From assembly GCA_903872505.1 (NCBI GenBank), contig CAIQKV010000096.1, forward strand, positions 1 through 64,000: a stretch of 64,000 nucleotides of DNA, read 5' to 3'. Positions 50,988-59,645 of the stretch are shown in pieces. The position numbers and the translations under genes were made by a program. Every line of letters starts with the position of its first letter. The stretch's first letter is position 1. Under the pieces are notes generated by a model. The model did no database searches and was not told the origin of the DNA. It saw only the letters and a list, made by a program, of their open reading frames with translations. The DNA is from an uncultured Opitutia bacterium. Lineage in GTDB: Bacteria > Verrucomicrobiota > Verrucomicrobiia > Opitutales > Opitutaceae.

Positions 50988-51029
50988 ATCATGCCAGACC
51001 GGGCCGGCACGTGACTTGATGCAGGTCAA
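50988..51029 (-). promoter_or_regulatory. Dnr/Fnr operator and -10 of the YwiC-like gene promoter
   Basis: TTGATGCAGGTCAA (51016-51029) is the third site of this type. A minus-strand -10 CATGAT (50988-50993), four of six matches to TATAAT, is centred 32 bp from the operator, the same spacing as at nirK and RIC. The predicted transcription start is near 50981, two bases from the ATG. Confidence 0.75.
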
Positions 51030-51046
51030 CAAAACGGAGCGCGGAT

Positions 51047-52288
51047 CTATTCCGGCAATGGCTGGCCCTTGGTTTCCGGCGCGAGCCAGATCAGGCCGAG
51101 ACCGAGCGCATAGACCAGGGTGATGACCGCCCCGGCCCGCGCGTAGCTGCCGTCAAACTGGCGCATCAGCGCGCCCATCTGCAGGGCGCCGGCCGCCGCC
51201 AGCACGCGGCCGGCGTTGTAAGCCAGGCCCTGCGCCGTGGCGCGCACGCGCGTCGGGAAGAGCTCGGGCAGGTAGAGCGGCAGCCAGCCGAAAAACGATG
51301 CGGTCATCGCGCCGACCAGGAAGGCGAGGGCGAGAAACCCCGGGCCGTAGCCGAGCCCGCCGCGGAACAGCAGCCCGCAGCTCACCAGCGAGCCCAGGCA
51401 CATGCCGAAATACGTCACCCGCCGGCCAAAGCGCCCGCCCGCCCACGCCCCGCCGAGGCAGCCGGTGATGGCGCCGAGCCCGGCGAACAGGCCGGTCCAC
51501 GCCTTCGCCTGCGGCTGCACGCCGCCGGTGAGCTGGTCGGCCCAGAGCGGGATCCATTGGACGGTGCCCCAGGTGCCGATGAGCACGATGGCGGTGAGGC
51601 CGGTGGCGAGCAGGGTCACCCGGCGCAGCCCGGCGGAAAATATCTCGTGCATCGGCCGCACCGGCGCCAAGGCGGCGGCGTGCTGCCAGCGTTCCGACTC
51701 CGGCACGAACCAGCGGATGAACAGCGTAAGCAGCGCGGGGATCGCGCCGACGAGCACGACCCAGCGCCAGGAATGCACCGTCACCGAGAAGAACAGGCCG
51801 ATGATGGCGATCAGGGCGAAGCCGACGTTGGCCGCCGCGCCGATGATCCCGGCCAGCATCGGGCGGAATTTTTCGGGCCACACCTCCATCACGAGCGCGA
51901 CGCCCAGCGACCATTCGCCGCCCATGCCGAGCGCCGCGCAAAACCGCGTCGCCGCCAGGTGCCACGGCGTCTGCGCGAAGTAGGCGAGCCCGGTGAAGAC
52001 CGAGTAGGTCAGCACGCTCAGGCTCAGGGCGCGCACGCGGCCCACGCGGTCGCCGAGCCAGCCGAACGCCAGCCCGCCGGCGGCCGCACCGAGCAGGAAC
52101 GCCGCGGTGACGAGGCCCATCCAGTGGCCGATGAAGGCATCGTTGGCGGCGCCGCCCGACATCTGCTGGAGGGCGGGGCGCGCCACCAGCGGAAACAGCC
52201 CCATCTCGAGCCCGTCAAACATCCACCCGAGAAACGCGGCGGCGAGCGTCAGGCGGAGCGGACGGGCGGTCTGGGCGGGGTCGGACAT
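51047..52288 (-). CDS. Major facilitator superfamily transporter
   Basis: A 413-residue twelve-helix transporter. The start LTLAAAFLGWMFDGLEMGLFPLVARPAL has the sugar/aromatic-acid porter D-G-x-D/E pattern, LAFGWLGDRVGRVRALSLSVLTYS is the loop 2-3 motif, and FLLGWLPLYLPELFPTRVRATAQGLAYNAGR carries the characteristic PELFPTRVRAT of the second half. This resembles the aromatic-acid:H+ symporter and sialate permease subfamilies. The substrate is not readable. It is divergent in context from nothing: it lies upstream of the YwiC gene on the same strand, but the operator and promoter between them separate the two. Confidence 0.9.
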   Translation of the reverse strand: MSDPAQTARPLRLTLAAAFLGWMFDGLEMGLFPLVARPALQQMSGGAANDAFIGHWMGLVTAAFLLGAAAGGLAFGWLGDRVGRVRALSLSVLTYSVFTGLAYFAQTPWHLAATRFCAALGMGGEWSLGVALVMEVWPEKFRPMLAGIIGAAANVGFALIAIIGLFFSVTVHSWRWVVLVGAIPALLTLFIRWFVPESERWQHAAALAPVRPMHEIFSAGLRRVTLLATGLTAIVLIGTWGTVQWIPLWADQLTGGVQPQAKAWTGLFAGLGAITGCLGGAWAGGRFGRRVTYFGMCLGSLVSCGLLFRGGLGYGPGFLALAFLVGAMTASFFGWLPLYLPELFPTRVRATAQGLAYNAGRVLAAAGALQMGALMRQFDGSYARAGAVITLVYALGLGLIWLAPETKGQPLPE

Positions 52289-52358
52289 CGGGGCGCCCGA
52301 AGAAGCCAGAGTGCCCGGGCCCGCGCAAGCCCGCTTGCCTGCCTGGGACGGGTCCGGC

Positions 52359-53111
52359 TCAGGGCGTCCACTGCACGCCCAGATACGCGGAGTACACCAG
52401 CTCTTCGCCGCGCACCCGGTTCAAGCTGCGCCCCAGCGCGGCCAGCAGGGTATGGTGCCCGGTGAGTTTCCAGCGCGCGCCAAGATTGAGGATCAGTTCG
52501 TCCTCCTCGCGCGCGAAGCTGCCGGCGCCGTGCAGCTCGACGGCGAGTTCGAGGCGCGGGTTGATCTCCCGCCCGACCGCCACGCCGTAGAGCCATGCCT
52601 CCTCGCCGTGCTCGGGAAAGCTGCGGCCAATTTCCACGTTCCAGTCGAGCGGACCGAGCTTGCCCTGGATCTCGAGCGGCAGCACGAACGTGTTTCCGCC
52701 GTCCACGATCCCGCGCCGTTCCGACGAGGACAGGTTGCGGAACTCGACCTGGGGAGTGGCGGCGAGGGCGAGTCCGTCGTCCCCGCCGTCAAGAAAACGC
52801 CATTTGAATTCGATCTGCGAGTCGCCCAGCCCGGCCCGGCTTCGCTGCCCCGCCTCATTCACCACCAGCCAGGCGACCTCATAGCCGAGCTCGCAACGAT
52901 CGCCCAGGCCGTAGCCCACGTCCAGCAGGGGAATCTCGGCGTGCCGGGCGCCGGCATGCGTCTGCTGGTTCGTGCAGGCGAGATTGATTTCCCAGCGGCC
53001 GGCTCCCGGCGTTTCGGTATCGTCGGTGATCAGGGGCGCGCCGCCCTGCGCCAGGGCCGGGGCCGCGGGGCAGGCCAGGCCAGCGAGGAGGAGAAACAGC
53101 CGTGGAGTCAT
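52359..53111 (-). CDS. Outer-membrane beta-barrel protein of unknown function
   Basis: A 250-residue exported protein with signal peptide TPRLFLLLAGLACPAAPALAQ. The rest shows repeated amphipathic strands: GRWEINLACTNQQ, CELGYEVAWLVV, SQIEFKWRFLDGG, LALAATPQVEFRNL, LEIQGKLGPLDWNVEIG, ELAVELHGAG, LILNLGARWKLTG and YSAYLGVQW. The pattern resembles MetA-pathway phenol-degradation-type porins, which is a weak match. It precedes the YncE-like gene in the same direction with a 32-base gap, so the two are likely co-transcribed. ATG 53111 is used; GTG 53120 is possible. Confidence 0.78.
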   Translation of the reverse strand: MTPRLFLLLAGLACPAAPALAQGGAPLITDDTETPGAGRWEINLACTNQQTHAGARHAEIPLLDVGYGLGDRCELGYEVAWLVVNEAGQRSRAGLGDSQIEFKWRFLDGGDDGLALAATPQVEFRNLSSSERRGIVDGGNTFVLPLEIQGKLGPLDWNVEIGRSFPEHGEEAWLYGVAVGREINPRLELAVELHGAGSFAREEDELILNLGARWKLTGHHTLLAALGRSLNRVRGEELVYSAYLGVQWTP

Positions 53112-53143
53112 GCGCCGCACGAGTACTGCCGGAGCGGCCCGGC

Positions 53144-54172
53144 CTAGGGTTGAAACACCAGCACGCGGAATGAACCGGGCTCGATGGCGGGCCGGGCGGG
53201 CCGCTGGCCCGGAACCGACTTGGGCGCCGGGAGGAAGCGGGCTGAGGAGAGCAAGACCCGGCCGGTAACCGGGTCGACGGCGTGCGTCCGGGCGCCGAGA
53301 GCCGTGTGGACGTTATCGACCGCGGTGTAGTGGTCGGGATCGGCCTGATGGAAAATATTCAGGGAACCATCGCTGTTCGAAACGAACACCAGCGCCTTCC
53401 CCGGCAGAAGCGACACGGCGTCCACGCCGGCGCCGATGGGGAGCGCGGCGACGATGGCCCCGGTGTCGGCGTTGAGGACGACGAGGCTGCCACTGCGGCA
53501 GCCGGCAAACAGCCGGCGGTGGGCTGGGTCGAAAGCCAGGGCGGTGGGGGTGTGGGCGGGGGCGAGTGGCCAGCGGGCCGTGATTGCCAGGGTGCGGGCG
53601 TCGAACCGCACGGTCTCGCCCCGGTCCTCGATGTTCACATAGACCTGCCCCGTCCCGTCGCTGGCCGCGAATTCCGGCGTCCCACCGAGTGCGACCGTGC
53701 CGGCGAGCTTTCCCGTGGCGGCATCAAAGATCGTGGCATCCGCGGACTCGCCGTTGAAGGAACACAGCCGTTTTGTCGCCGGGTCGTACAGAATGGCATC
53801 GGGCTTTTTCCCGCCCGCCGGCCACTGGCCGACGATGGCCAGGGTCTTGAGGTCGAAGACCGTGATCGAGGAGGTCTTGCCATTGCTGATGAAGCCGCGG
53901 CCCAGTTCCGGGACCAGGGCGACGCCATGCGCGCCCGCCAGCGACGCGATCTCGCCCGCGGCGGCCAGCCGGTCGAGGTCGATCACCTGAACGCGGTCGC
54001 CATGGGTGACATAAAGCCGGCGGGCGCCGGCGTCCGTCGCGAGGTAGTCCCAGCCTCCGTCACCCGGGAGCGCAATGCTGCCCCGGGGCGTATAGCCGGC
54101 GGAAGCAAGCGGGACGAAAATGGCGCAAAGCGCGAGGGAAAGGAATCGTGGGCGGAAAGGGAGGCTGCGCAT
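53144..54172 (-). CDS. Secreted YncE-like beta-propeller protein
   Basis: A 342-residue exported protein with signal peptide RFLSLALCAIFVPLASA. The mature part is a seven-bladed-type propeller whose repeats include RRLYVTHGDRVQVIDLDRL, GRGFISNGKTSSITVFDLKTLAIVGQWPAG, KRLCSFNGESADATIFDAATGKLAGTVALGG, GQVYVNIEDRGETVRFDARTL and RRLFAGCRSGSLVVLNADTGAIVAALPIG. It is similar in kind to the N-terminal half of the protein at 1653 but lacks the phosphoesterase domain. Role unknown, probably ligand binding. The ATG at 54172 places the signal peptide correctly. Probable operon with the beta-barrel gene. Confidence 0.87.
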   Translation of the reverse strand: MRSLPFRPRFLSLALCAIFVPLASAGYTPRGSIALPGDGGWDYLATDAGARRLYVTHGDRVQVIDLDRLAAAGEIASLAGAHGVALVPELGRGFISNGKTSSITVFDLKTLAIVGQWPAGGKKPDAILYDPATKRLCSFNGESADATIFDAATGKLAGTVALGGTPEFAASDGTGQVYVNIEDRGETVRFDARTLAITARWPLAPAHTPTALAFDPAHRRLFAGCRSGSLVVLNADTGAIVAALPIGAGVDAVSLLPGKALVFVSNSDGSLNIFHQADPDHYTAVDNVHTALGARTHAVDPVTGRVLLSSARFLPAPKSVPGQRPARPAIEPGSFRVLVFQP

Positions 54173-54274
54173 GCGGCCGAGCCCGGCGAATGCCGACAAC
54201 CGAGGCAAGCTTCGACTGCCGGCAGCCGGGGTTTTTGTCCGCGGCCGGACCCGTCCCGGAACCCGGAGGGGGCG

Positions 54275-56551
54275 TCAGGCCTTGGCGGGTGCCGCCGGCT
54301 CCGGCAGATGCTGGCGCACTGTCTTGAGCAGCGTTCCGACCGAAATCGGCTTCATCATGAACGCCCCCTGGAAGATTTCGGGCAGCGGATCGTTCGGGTG
54401 CTTCCCCGGGGCCATGCCGCTCATGGCGAGCAACCGCACCGCGGGGTCCAGCCGGCGCAGGACGACGGCGAGCGTGCCGCCCTCCAGGCCGGGCATGTGC
54501 AGGTCGGTGATGACAAGCTTGATTTCCCCGCTGCGGGGCGCGAACAGCGCCACGGCCTCGAGCCCGTCCCCCGCGACGAGGACGCGGTAGCCGTGGCCGG
54601 TCAGGGTGGCGGTGATGACCTCGCGGATATTGGGCTCGTCATCCACGACGAGGATCAGCTCCCCGTGGCCGCCGTACTCCATGGGCATGGGGGGCGTGGA
54701 GACACTGCCGGAGGAGGTGTCGATGGCCGGCAGGTAGACCCGGAACGTGGTCCCGTGGCCGGCCGTGGTCTGGAGGTCGATGAAGCCAAAATGTTTTTCC
54801 ACGATGCCGCGGACCGTGGAAAGCCCCAGCCCGGTGCCGCTGCCGGCTGCCTTCGTGGTGAAAAAGGGCTCCCAGATGCGCTCCAGCACCTCCGGTGGGA
54901 TGCCGGTGCCGGTGTCCCCGATCTCGAGCATCAGATAGGAGCCGGGTTGCGCGCCCTTGAGGGCGGTGGCGGCCCGGTCGTCGAGCATGACATTCTCCGC
55001 CCGGAGGCGGAGCGTGCCGCCGCGCGGCATGGCGTCGCGGGCATTGACGCAGAGATTCAGCAGCACCTGGTGGATCTGGGTGGGATTGGCGTTGATGACC
55101 CACAGATTGGTCGGCACGTGGTACTCGAACGTGATCGTCTTGGGGAAAGTCTCTTCAACCACGGCAATGATGTCGCGCGCCACGTGCTTCAGTTGCACGG
55201 GCTGGGGCGGGCCGCCCACGCCGTGGGCAAAGCCGAGAATCTGCCGCACGAGGCCCGCCCCGCGCTCCGCGCTTTTTTCCATCGAGGCGAGCAGCTTGAT
55301 GTCCGCGGGGTCCTTGACGTGCTGGCGCACCATCGCCGATCCCATCAAGATCGGGGCCAGCATGTTGTTCAGGTCATGCGCGATGCCGGCCGCCAGCAGG
55401 CCGACGCTCTCCAGGCGCTGCACCCGGAGAAACTGCTCCTCCAGGGCCTTGGTGGCCGTGATGTCGGTGCTGATGCCGAGGCGCGCCTTGGGCCGGCCGT
55501 CATCGTCCAGGATGGTCGTGAGATTGAGCCGGACGATGAGCGGCCGGCCCTGCCGGTTGTGGAGGCTCAGCTCGCCGCGCCAATCCCCGGCGGTGGCGGC
55601 CGCCCGGAACGCGTCCGTGAACGCCGCGGCCGTCTCCAGCCCGAACAACCCGGCGCTGGTCTGGCCGATGGCCTCGGCCGTGCTCCAGCCGTAGATCTTC
55701 TCCGCCCCGCGGTTCCACAGCGTGATCCGGCCCTCGAGGTCGGTGACCACGATGGCGTCGTGCGCGTGGTTCAGCAAATCCGCCTGCTCGCGGATCCGGC
55801 GCTCGGCGGCGTGGCGGCCCGTCAAATCCCGCATGATGCCCATGACCCGCCCGCCCGGCAGCACCCGGGTGCTGGTCTCGCCCACCAGGGAGGAGCCGTC
55901 CTTGCGGCGGAAATAGTACTCGTTCATCCCCGCGCCATCGGTGGCGAGCCGCGTCAGGCCCGCATGCATGCGCGCATGCTCCCACGGCATGATAAAATCC
56001 GCGAAATTTTTCCCCAAAAATTCCTCCCGCGAGTAGCCGAGCATTTCACAGGCGCGCTGGTTGACGTTGATCAGCCGGCCGTCGGCCTCGGCGATGCAGA
56101 TGCCGTCGTAGGCCTGCTCGAAGAGCAGGCGGTAGATCTCCTCGCTGGCCCGGAGCGCGGTCTCGGCGGCCTGCCGTTGCGCCTGCTCGCGCTTCTCGCG
56201 CAGGACGCGCTGGACGGCCGGGATCAGCCGCTTCAGGTGCTTTTTGTGCACGCAGTCGGCCGCGCCCCCGCGCACCGCCTCGATCGCCCGCTCCTCGCCG
56301 ATCGTGCCGGAGAGGAAAATGAACGGGACCGCGGGCGCGTGCTCCAGGGCCAGCTTCAGCGCGGCCAGTCCGTCGAACGCCGCAAGGGTGAAGGCCGACA
56401 GGATGAAATCGTGCCCGCCGGCCCGCAAGGCCTCGAGGTAGGTTGCCTGCGTGCTCGCGGCCAGAATCTGGCTGTCAGGCCATTCGCCGGTCAGCAACTC
56501 GCGCACACGCCCCGCATCCTGGGGGTTGTCCTCCAGGTGCAGGATCTTCAT
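54275..56551 (-). CDS. PAS-containing hybrid histidine kinase with degenerate N-terminal receiver
   Basis: A 758-residue cytoplasmic protein without membrane segments. Domains in order: receiver-like (1-120), PAS (about 135-260), PAS (about 265-385), HisKA with AAGIAHDLNNMLAPI, HATPase_c with LNLCVNARDAMPRGGTL and GSGTGLGLSTVRGIVEKH, and a C-terminal receiver (LVVDDEPNIRE, LVITDLHMPGLEGG, MMKPI). In the first receiver the phosphate-accepting Asp is replaced: ILSAFTLAAFDG has Ala where the family reads ILSDY. So it is a pseudo-receiver. The start overlaps the upstream response-regulator gene by four bases, making a coupled pair. Confidence 0.92.
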   Translation of the reverse strand: MKILHLEDNPQDAGRVRELLTGEWPDSQILAASTQATYLEALRAGGHDFILSAFTLAAFDGLAALKLALEHAPAVPFIFLSGTIGEERAIEAVRGGAADCVHKKHLKRLIPAVQRVLREKREQAQRQAAETALRASEEIYRLLFEQAYDGICIAEADGRLINVNQRACEMLGYSREEFLGKNFADFIMPWEHARMHAGLTRLATDGAGMNEYYFRRKDGSSLVGETSTRVLPGGRVMGIMRDLTGRHAAERRIREQADLLNHAHDAIVVTDLEGRITLWNRGAEKIYGWSTAEAIGQTSAGLFGLETAAAFTDAFRAAATAGDWRGELSLHNRQGRPLIVRLNLTTILDDDGRPKARLGISTDITATKALEEQFLRVQRLESVGLLAAGIAHDLNNMLAPILMGSAMVRQHVKDPADIKLLASMEKSAERGAGLVRQILGFAHGVGGPPQPVQLKHVARDIIAVVEETFPKTITFEYHVPTNLWVINANPTQIHQVLLNLCVNARDAMPRGGTLRLRAENVMLDDRAATALKGAQPGSYLMLEIGDTGTGIPPEVLERIWEPFFTTKAAGSGTGLGLSTVRGIVEKHFGFIDLQTTAGHGTTFRVYLPAIDTSSGSVSTPPMPMEYGGHGELILVVDDEPNIREVITATLTGHGYRVLVAGDGLEAVALFAPRSGEIKLVITDLHMPGLEGGTLAVVLRRLDPAVRLLAMSGMAPGKHPNDPLPEIFQGAFMMKPISVGTLLKTVRQHLPEPAAPAKA

Positions 56552-56952
56552 GCGGCCGGGGAGGCGGGGGGCCGGGAGCCGCCCGGCGGCCGGGCGAGGA
56601 TCTGGTCGATCGCCTGCCGGAGCTGCTGGAGGGTGAAGGGCTTCGTCAGCGTGCAGGCCGCGCCGAGCCGGCGGGTCAGGTCGAGGTACAGGGGCGAACC
56701 GTCCAGGCCGCCGGACATCGCGATGATCGGGGTCGAGGGAAAATCGCGGTGCAAAATCTTGATCGTCTCGATCCCCTCCTGCTCCGGCATGACGAGGTCG
56801 GTGACGACGAGGTCCGCGGGTTCGGCGCGAAACAGGGCGACGCCCTTGCGCCCGTTGCTCGCCTGCGAGACCGTGTGGCCGGCATGCGTGAGGCTCTTGG
56901 TGATGATGCCGCGGAGCGTGTCGTCGTCGTCGATGATCAGGATGCGGGCCAT
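56548..56952 (-). CDS. Single-domain response regulator
   Basis: A 134-residue CheY-like receiver without an output domain. It starts ARILIIDDDDTLRGIITKSL, has the phospho-acceptor D52 in LVVTDLVMPEQEGIETI, the switch serine in PIIAMSGGLDG and the conserved lysine in CTLTKPFTLQQL. A proline-rich tail (ARPPGGSRPPASP) follows. It is probably the phosphorylation partner or a connector for the kinase it overlaps (ATGA at 56548-56551). Because it has no DNA-binding part, it should act by protein contact, or its tail anchors a partner. Confidence 0.92.
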   Translation of the reverse strand: MARILIIDDDDTLRGIITKSLTHAGHTVSQASNGRKGVALFRAEPADLVVTDLVMPEQEGIETIKILHRDFPSTPIIAMSGGLDGSPLYLDLTRRLGAACTLTKPFTLQQLRQAIDQILARPPGGSRPPASPAA

Positions 56953-57073
56953 GGCGGGGGCGGGAAAGGCGGGACGTGGGCTAAATCGCGGGGGCTAAGC
57001 GTGTGGCGCGTGACTGGTTCCAAGCAAAACTCATTCCAACGGCGGGGGCGATGCCTAATTGAGCGCCGGGCGC

Positions 57074-57688
57074 TCAGCGGTTGAGCAGGGCGGCGACGCG
57101 GGTGCGGCTGTGCACGCCGAGCTTGGCGAACACGGCGGCCAGCTGCGTCTTGATTGTCAGCGGGCTGCGGCGCAGCTCGGCGGCGATCTCGGCGGTGCGC
57201 AGGCCCTCGCGTACCCGCATCGCCACCTCGCGCTCGCGGCCGGACAGCCGGGCGAGCAGCGCCACCGCGCCGGGCGAGAGCGGCCGGTGCCTGTCTCCGC
57301 GCGGCCGCCGGTAATCGAGCTGCACATGGAAGGCCGGCGGCTGGCCCGCGCCCGGGGCGTGCCACTTGATGAGCGCATGCAGGCCGCGCGCGTGGTCGCT
57401 GACCACCTGCGGCGGAACGGCGGCCCCGTCCCCCGCGGCGCGCAGCTCCCGGCAGGCCTCGAGCAGCGGCGCGGGCACGCGGAACGCGCTCCGGGCGCGC
57501 AGCGCGGCGGCCCGGCGCTCCCCGTGGTTCCACACCGCGCAGGCCCGGGCGGCCTCGGCGTTGAACCGCAGCGGCCGCAGCTCCTCGTCCAGCAGCAACA
57601 GGCCGACGGGCACCTCCTCCAGCATCGCCATGGTGTGGGCGAGCAGGGCGGTGTCGCTCGGGGGAAAGGCGGACGAGCGGGCTGCCAT
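57074..57688 (-). CDS. LuxR-family transcriptional regulator with PAS-like sensor
   Basis: A 204-residue regulator. Residues 15-125 look like a small PAS/sensor domain (VPVGLLLLDEELRPLRFNAEAARAC). The C-terminal 65 residues are a GerE/LuxR HTH: LSGREREVAMRVREGLRTAEIAAELRRSPLTIKTQLAAVFAKLGVHSRTRVAALL. ATG 57688 is preferred because it begins close to the sensor domain; the longer frame upstream is a non-homologous, proline/arginine-rich extension. It is divergent from the flavin-reductase/thiolase operon across 155 bases, so it may control that operon. Confidence 0.83.
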   Translation of the reverse strand: MAARSSAFPPSDTALLAHTMAMLEEVPVGLLLLDEELRPLRFNAEAARACAVWNHGERRAAALRARSAFRVPAPLLEACRELRAAGDGAAVPPQVVSDHARGLHALIKWHAPGAGQPPAFHVQLDYRRPRGDRHRPLSPGAVALLARLSGREREVAMRVREGLRTAEIAAELRRSPLTIKTQLAAVFAKLGVHSRTRVAALLNR

Positions 57689-57842
57689 GCGGGGAGGCTG
57701 GGGCCAGGGCCTGCCTGGGGCAAGGCGCCGGTTTAGTCCCTTTGGCCGATCGCTGCGCGGACGCGGGACCCGGCACGCCGTGATTGCGCATTGCGCCGGG
57801 GCGCCTAGGGTCACCGCGTTCCGCCGGCCTATTCCCGACCTT

Positions 57843-58451
57843 ATGCGCCTCGATTTTTCCACGCTCGCCCCGCGCGACGCCTACCAGTGGATGATCAGCA
57901 CGATCCTCCCGCGGCCGATCGCGTGGGTCTCGACCATCGCCCCGGACGGCACGACCAACCTCGCGCCGTTCAGTTTTTTCCAGGGGGTGTGCGCCAACCC
58001 GCCGACGCTCATGTTCGTCCCGGTCAACAACCGCCAGGGGTTGAAAAAGGACACGGTGCGCAACATCGAGGCCGTGCCGGAGTTCGTCGTGAACCTCGTC
58101 CCGCGCCGCCTCGCGGACCAGATGAATTCCTGCGCCGCGCTGCTGCCCTACGGCGAGAGCGAGTTCGAGACCTTCGGCATCAAGCCCGCGCCGTCCGACC
58201 GCGTCCGGCCCCCGCGCGTGGCCGACGCGCCGGTGGCGTTCGAGTGCCGGCTCCACCAGATCGTGAACATCGGCGAGGGCCCGCTCGCAGCCCACGTCAT
58301 CTTCGGGCGCATCCTCGCCGCCCATGTGCGCGACGACGTGCTCGGGGCTGATGGCAAGCCCGACGTCCGAAAGCTCGACCTCATTGGCCGGCTCGGGGGC
58401 GAGGAGTACACCACCACGCGGGATATTTTCACCATCGAACGCCCCGACTAA
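57843..58451 (+). CDS. Flavin reductase-like FMN-binding protein
   Basis: A 202-residue flavoprotein of the split-barrel flavin reductase family. The start DAYQWMISTILPRPIAWVSTIAPDGTTNLAPFSFFQGVCANPPTLMFVPV contains the FMN-binding core (S-T-x-D/A-G-x-x-N-x-A-P-x-S-x-F) and KDTVRNIEAVPEFVVNLV is the helix-strand that follows, with HVIFGRILAAHVRDDVL near the C-terminus. It probably reduces free flavin with NAD(P)H. The ATG at 57843 matches the conserved N-terminus. It heads the operon with the thiolase gene, 12 bases upstream of it. Confidence 0.9.
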   Translation: MRLDFSTLAPRDAYQWMISTILPRPIAWVSTIAPDGTTNLAPFSFFQGVCANPPTLMFVPVNNRQGLKKDTVRNIEAVPEFVVNLVPRRLADQMNSCAALLPYGESEFETFGIKPAPSDRVRPPRVADAPVAFECRLHQIVNIGEGPLAAHVIFGRILAAHVRDDVLGADGKPDVRKLDLIGRLGGEEYTTTRDIFTIERPD

Positions 58452-58463
58452 CCCTCGTTCCCC

Positions 58464-59645
58464 ATGTCATCGTCCATCGTCATTCTCTCGGCCACCCGCA
58501 CGCCCCTCGGCTCGTTCCAGGGCGCCCTCGCCGCGGTTCCCGCCTCGCGGCTTGGCGCCACCGCGATCAAGGGCGCGCTCGCGCAGGCCGGCGTCGCACC
58601 CACGGATGTGTCGGATGTGCTGCTGGGCAACGTCCTCCAGGCCGGGCAGGGCCAGGCCCCAGCGCGGCAGGCGGCGCTCGCCGCCGGGCTCCCGCACTCG
58701 GCCCGCGCGGTCACGATTCACAAGGTCTGCGGCTCCGGTCTGCAGGCGATCATGCAGGGGGCCCACGCCCTCGCAGCCGACGCCGCGACCCTTGTCGTGG
58801 CGGGGGGCATGGAAAACATGAGTGCCGCCCCCTACCTGCTGCCGAAGGCGCGCGAGGGTTACCGGCTCGGCCACCAGCAGGTGATCGACTCGCTCATTCT
58901 CGACGGCCTGTGGGACCCGTATAACAACATTCACATGGGCAGCTGCGCGGAAAAGTGTGCGGCGAAGTACGGCTTCACGCGCGAGCAGCAGGACGCCTAC
59001 GCCATCGCCTCGTTCCAGCGCGCCAACGCCGCGCAGAAGGACGGCCGCTTCGCCCAGGAGATTACGCCCGTCGAAATCACCGACTCCAAGGGCGGCGTCA
59101 CCAAGGTCGAACTCGACGAGGGCCCGACGAAGGTAAAATACGACAAGGTGCCCACGCTGCGCCCGGCGTTCGACAAGGCCGGCACGATCACGCCGGCCAA
59201 TGCCTCCACCATCAACGACGGCGCGGCGGCACTGGTGCTGGCGACCGCGGCGACCGCGCAGGCGAAGAAACTGAAGCCAATCGCGCGCATCGTGGCGTTC
59301 GGCGGGCACGCGCAGGATCCGCTCTGGTTCACGACCGCGCCGGTGGTCGCCACGCAAACCGCGCTGGCCCGAGCCGGCTGGCAGGTGGGCGACGTGGACC
59401 TCTGGGAGGTCAACGAGGCCTTCGCCGTCGTGCCCATGGCGTTCATGAAGGAACTCGGCGTTTCGCATGAGAAAATTAACGTCCGGGGCGGGGCGATCTC
59501 GCTGGGACATCCCATCGGCGCCAGCGGCGCGCGCATCGTGGTCACGCTGCTGGCCGCGCTGAAGGAACGCGGCCTCAGGCGCGGTGTCGCCGCCATCTGC
59601 ATCGGCGGCGGCGAGGGCCTGGCGGTGTGCGTGGAACTGATTTAA
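58464..59645 (+). CDS. Acetyl-CoA C-acetyltransferase (thiolase)
   Basis: A 393-residue thiolase that joins or splits acyl-CoA units. The acylated cysteine is C89 in KVCGSGLQAIMQGAHAL; the catalytic histidine is H349 in LGHPIGASGARIVV and the second cysteine is C379 in CIGGGEGLAVC. SATRTPLGSFQGALA at the start and NEAFAVVPM are also typical. It resembles biosynthetic acetoacetyl-CoA thiolases (AtoB type). Its 3' end is partly duplicated 0.5 kb further on (60098-60151), and the inserted gene begins immediately after its TAA. Confidence 0.96.
   Translation: MSSSIVILSATRTPLGSFQGALAAVPASRLGATAIKGALAQAGVAPTDVSDVLLGNVLQAGQGQAPARQAALAAGLPHSARAVTIHKVCGSGLQAIMQGAHALAADAATLVVAGGMENMSAAPYLLPKAREGYRLGHQQVIDSLILDGLWDPYNNIHMGSCAEKCAAKYGFTREQQDAYAIASFQRANAAQKDGRFAQEITPVEITDSKGGVTKVELDEGPTKVKYDKVPTLRPAFDKAGTITPANASTINDGAAALVLATAATAQAKKLKPIARIVAFGGHAQDPLWFTTAPVVATQTALARAGWQVGDVDLWEVNEAFAVVPMAFMKELGVSHEKINVRGGAISLGHPIGASGARIVVTLLAALKERGLRRGVAAICIGGGEGLAVCVELI

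Noticed and set aside
53282..56998. A 1238-codon open frame on the plus strand across the YncE-like propeller, kinase and response-regulator genes
   Set aside because: It is opposite to three well-supported genes with clear domains. Long antisense open frames are expected at this G+C content. The translation is rich in Arg, Ala, Gly and His with no domain-like pattern.
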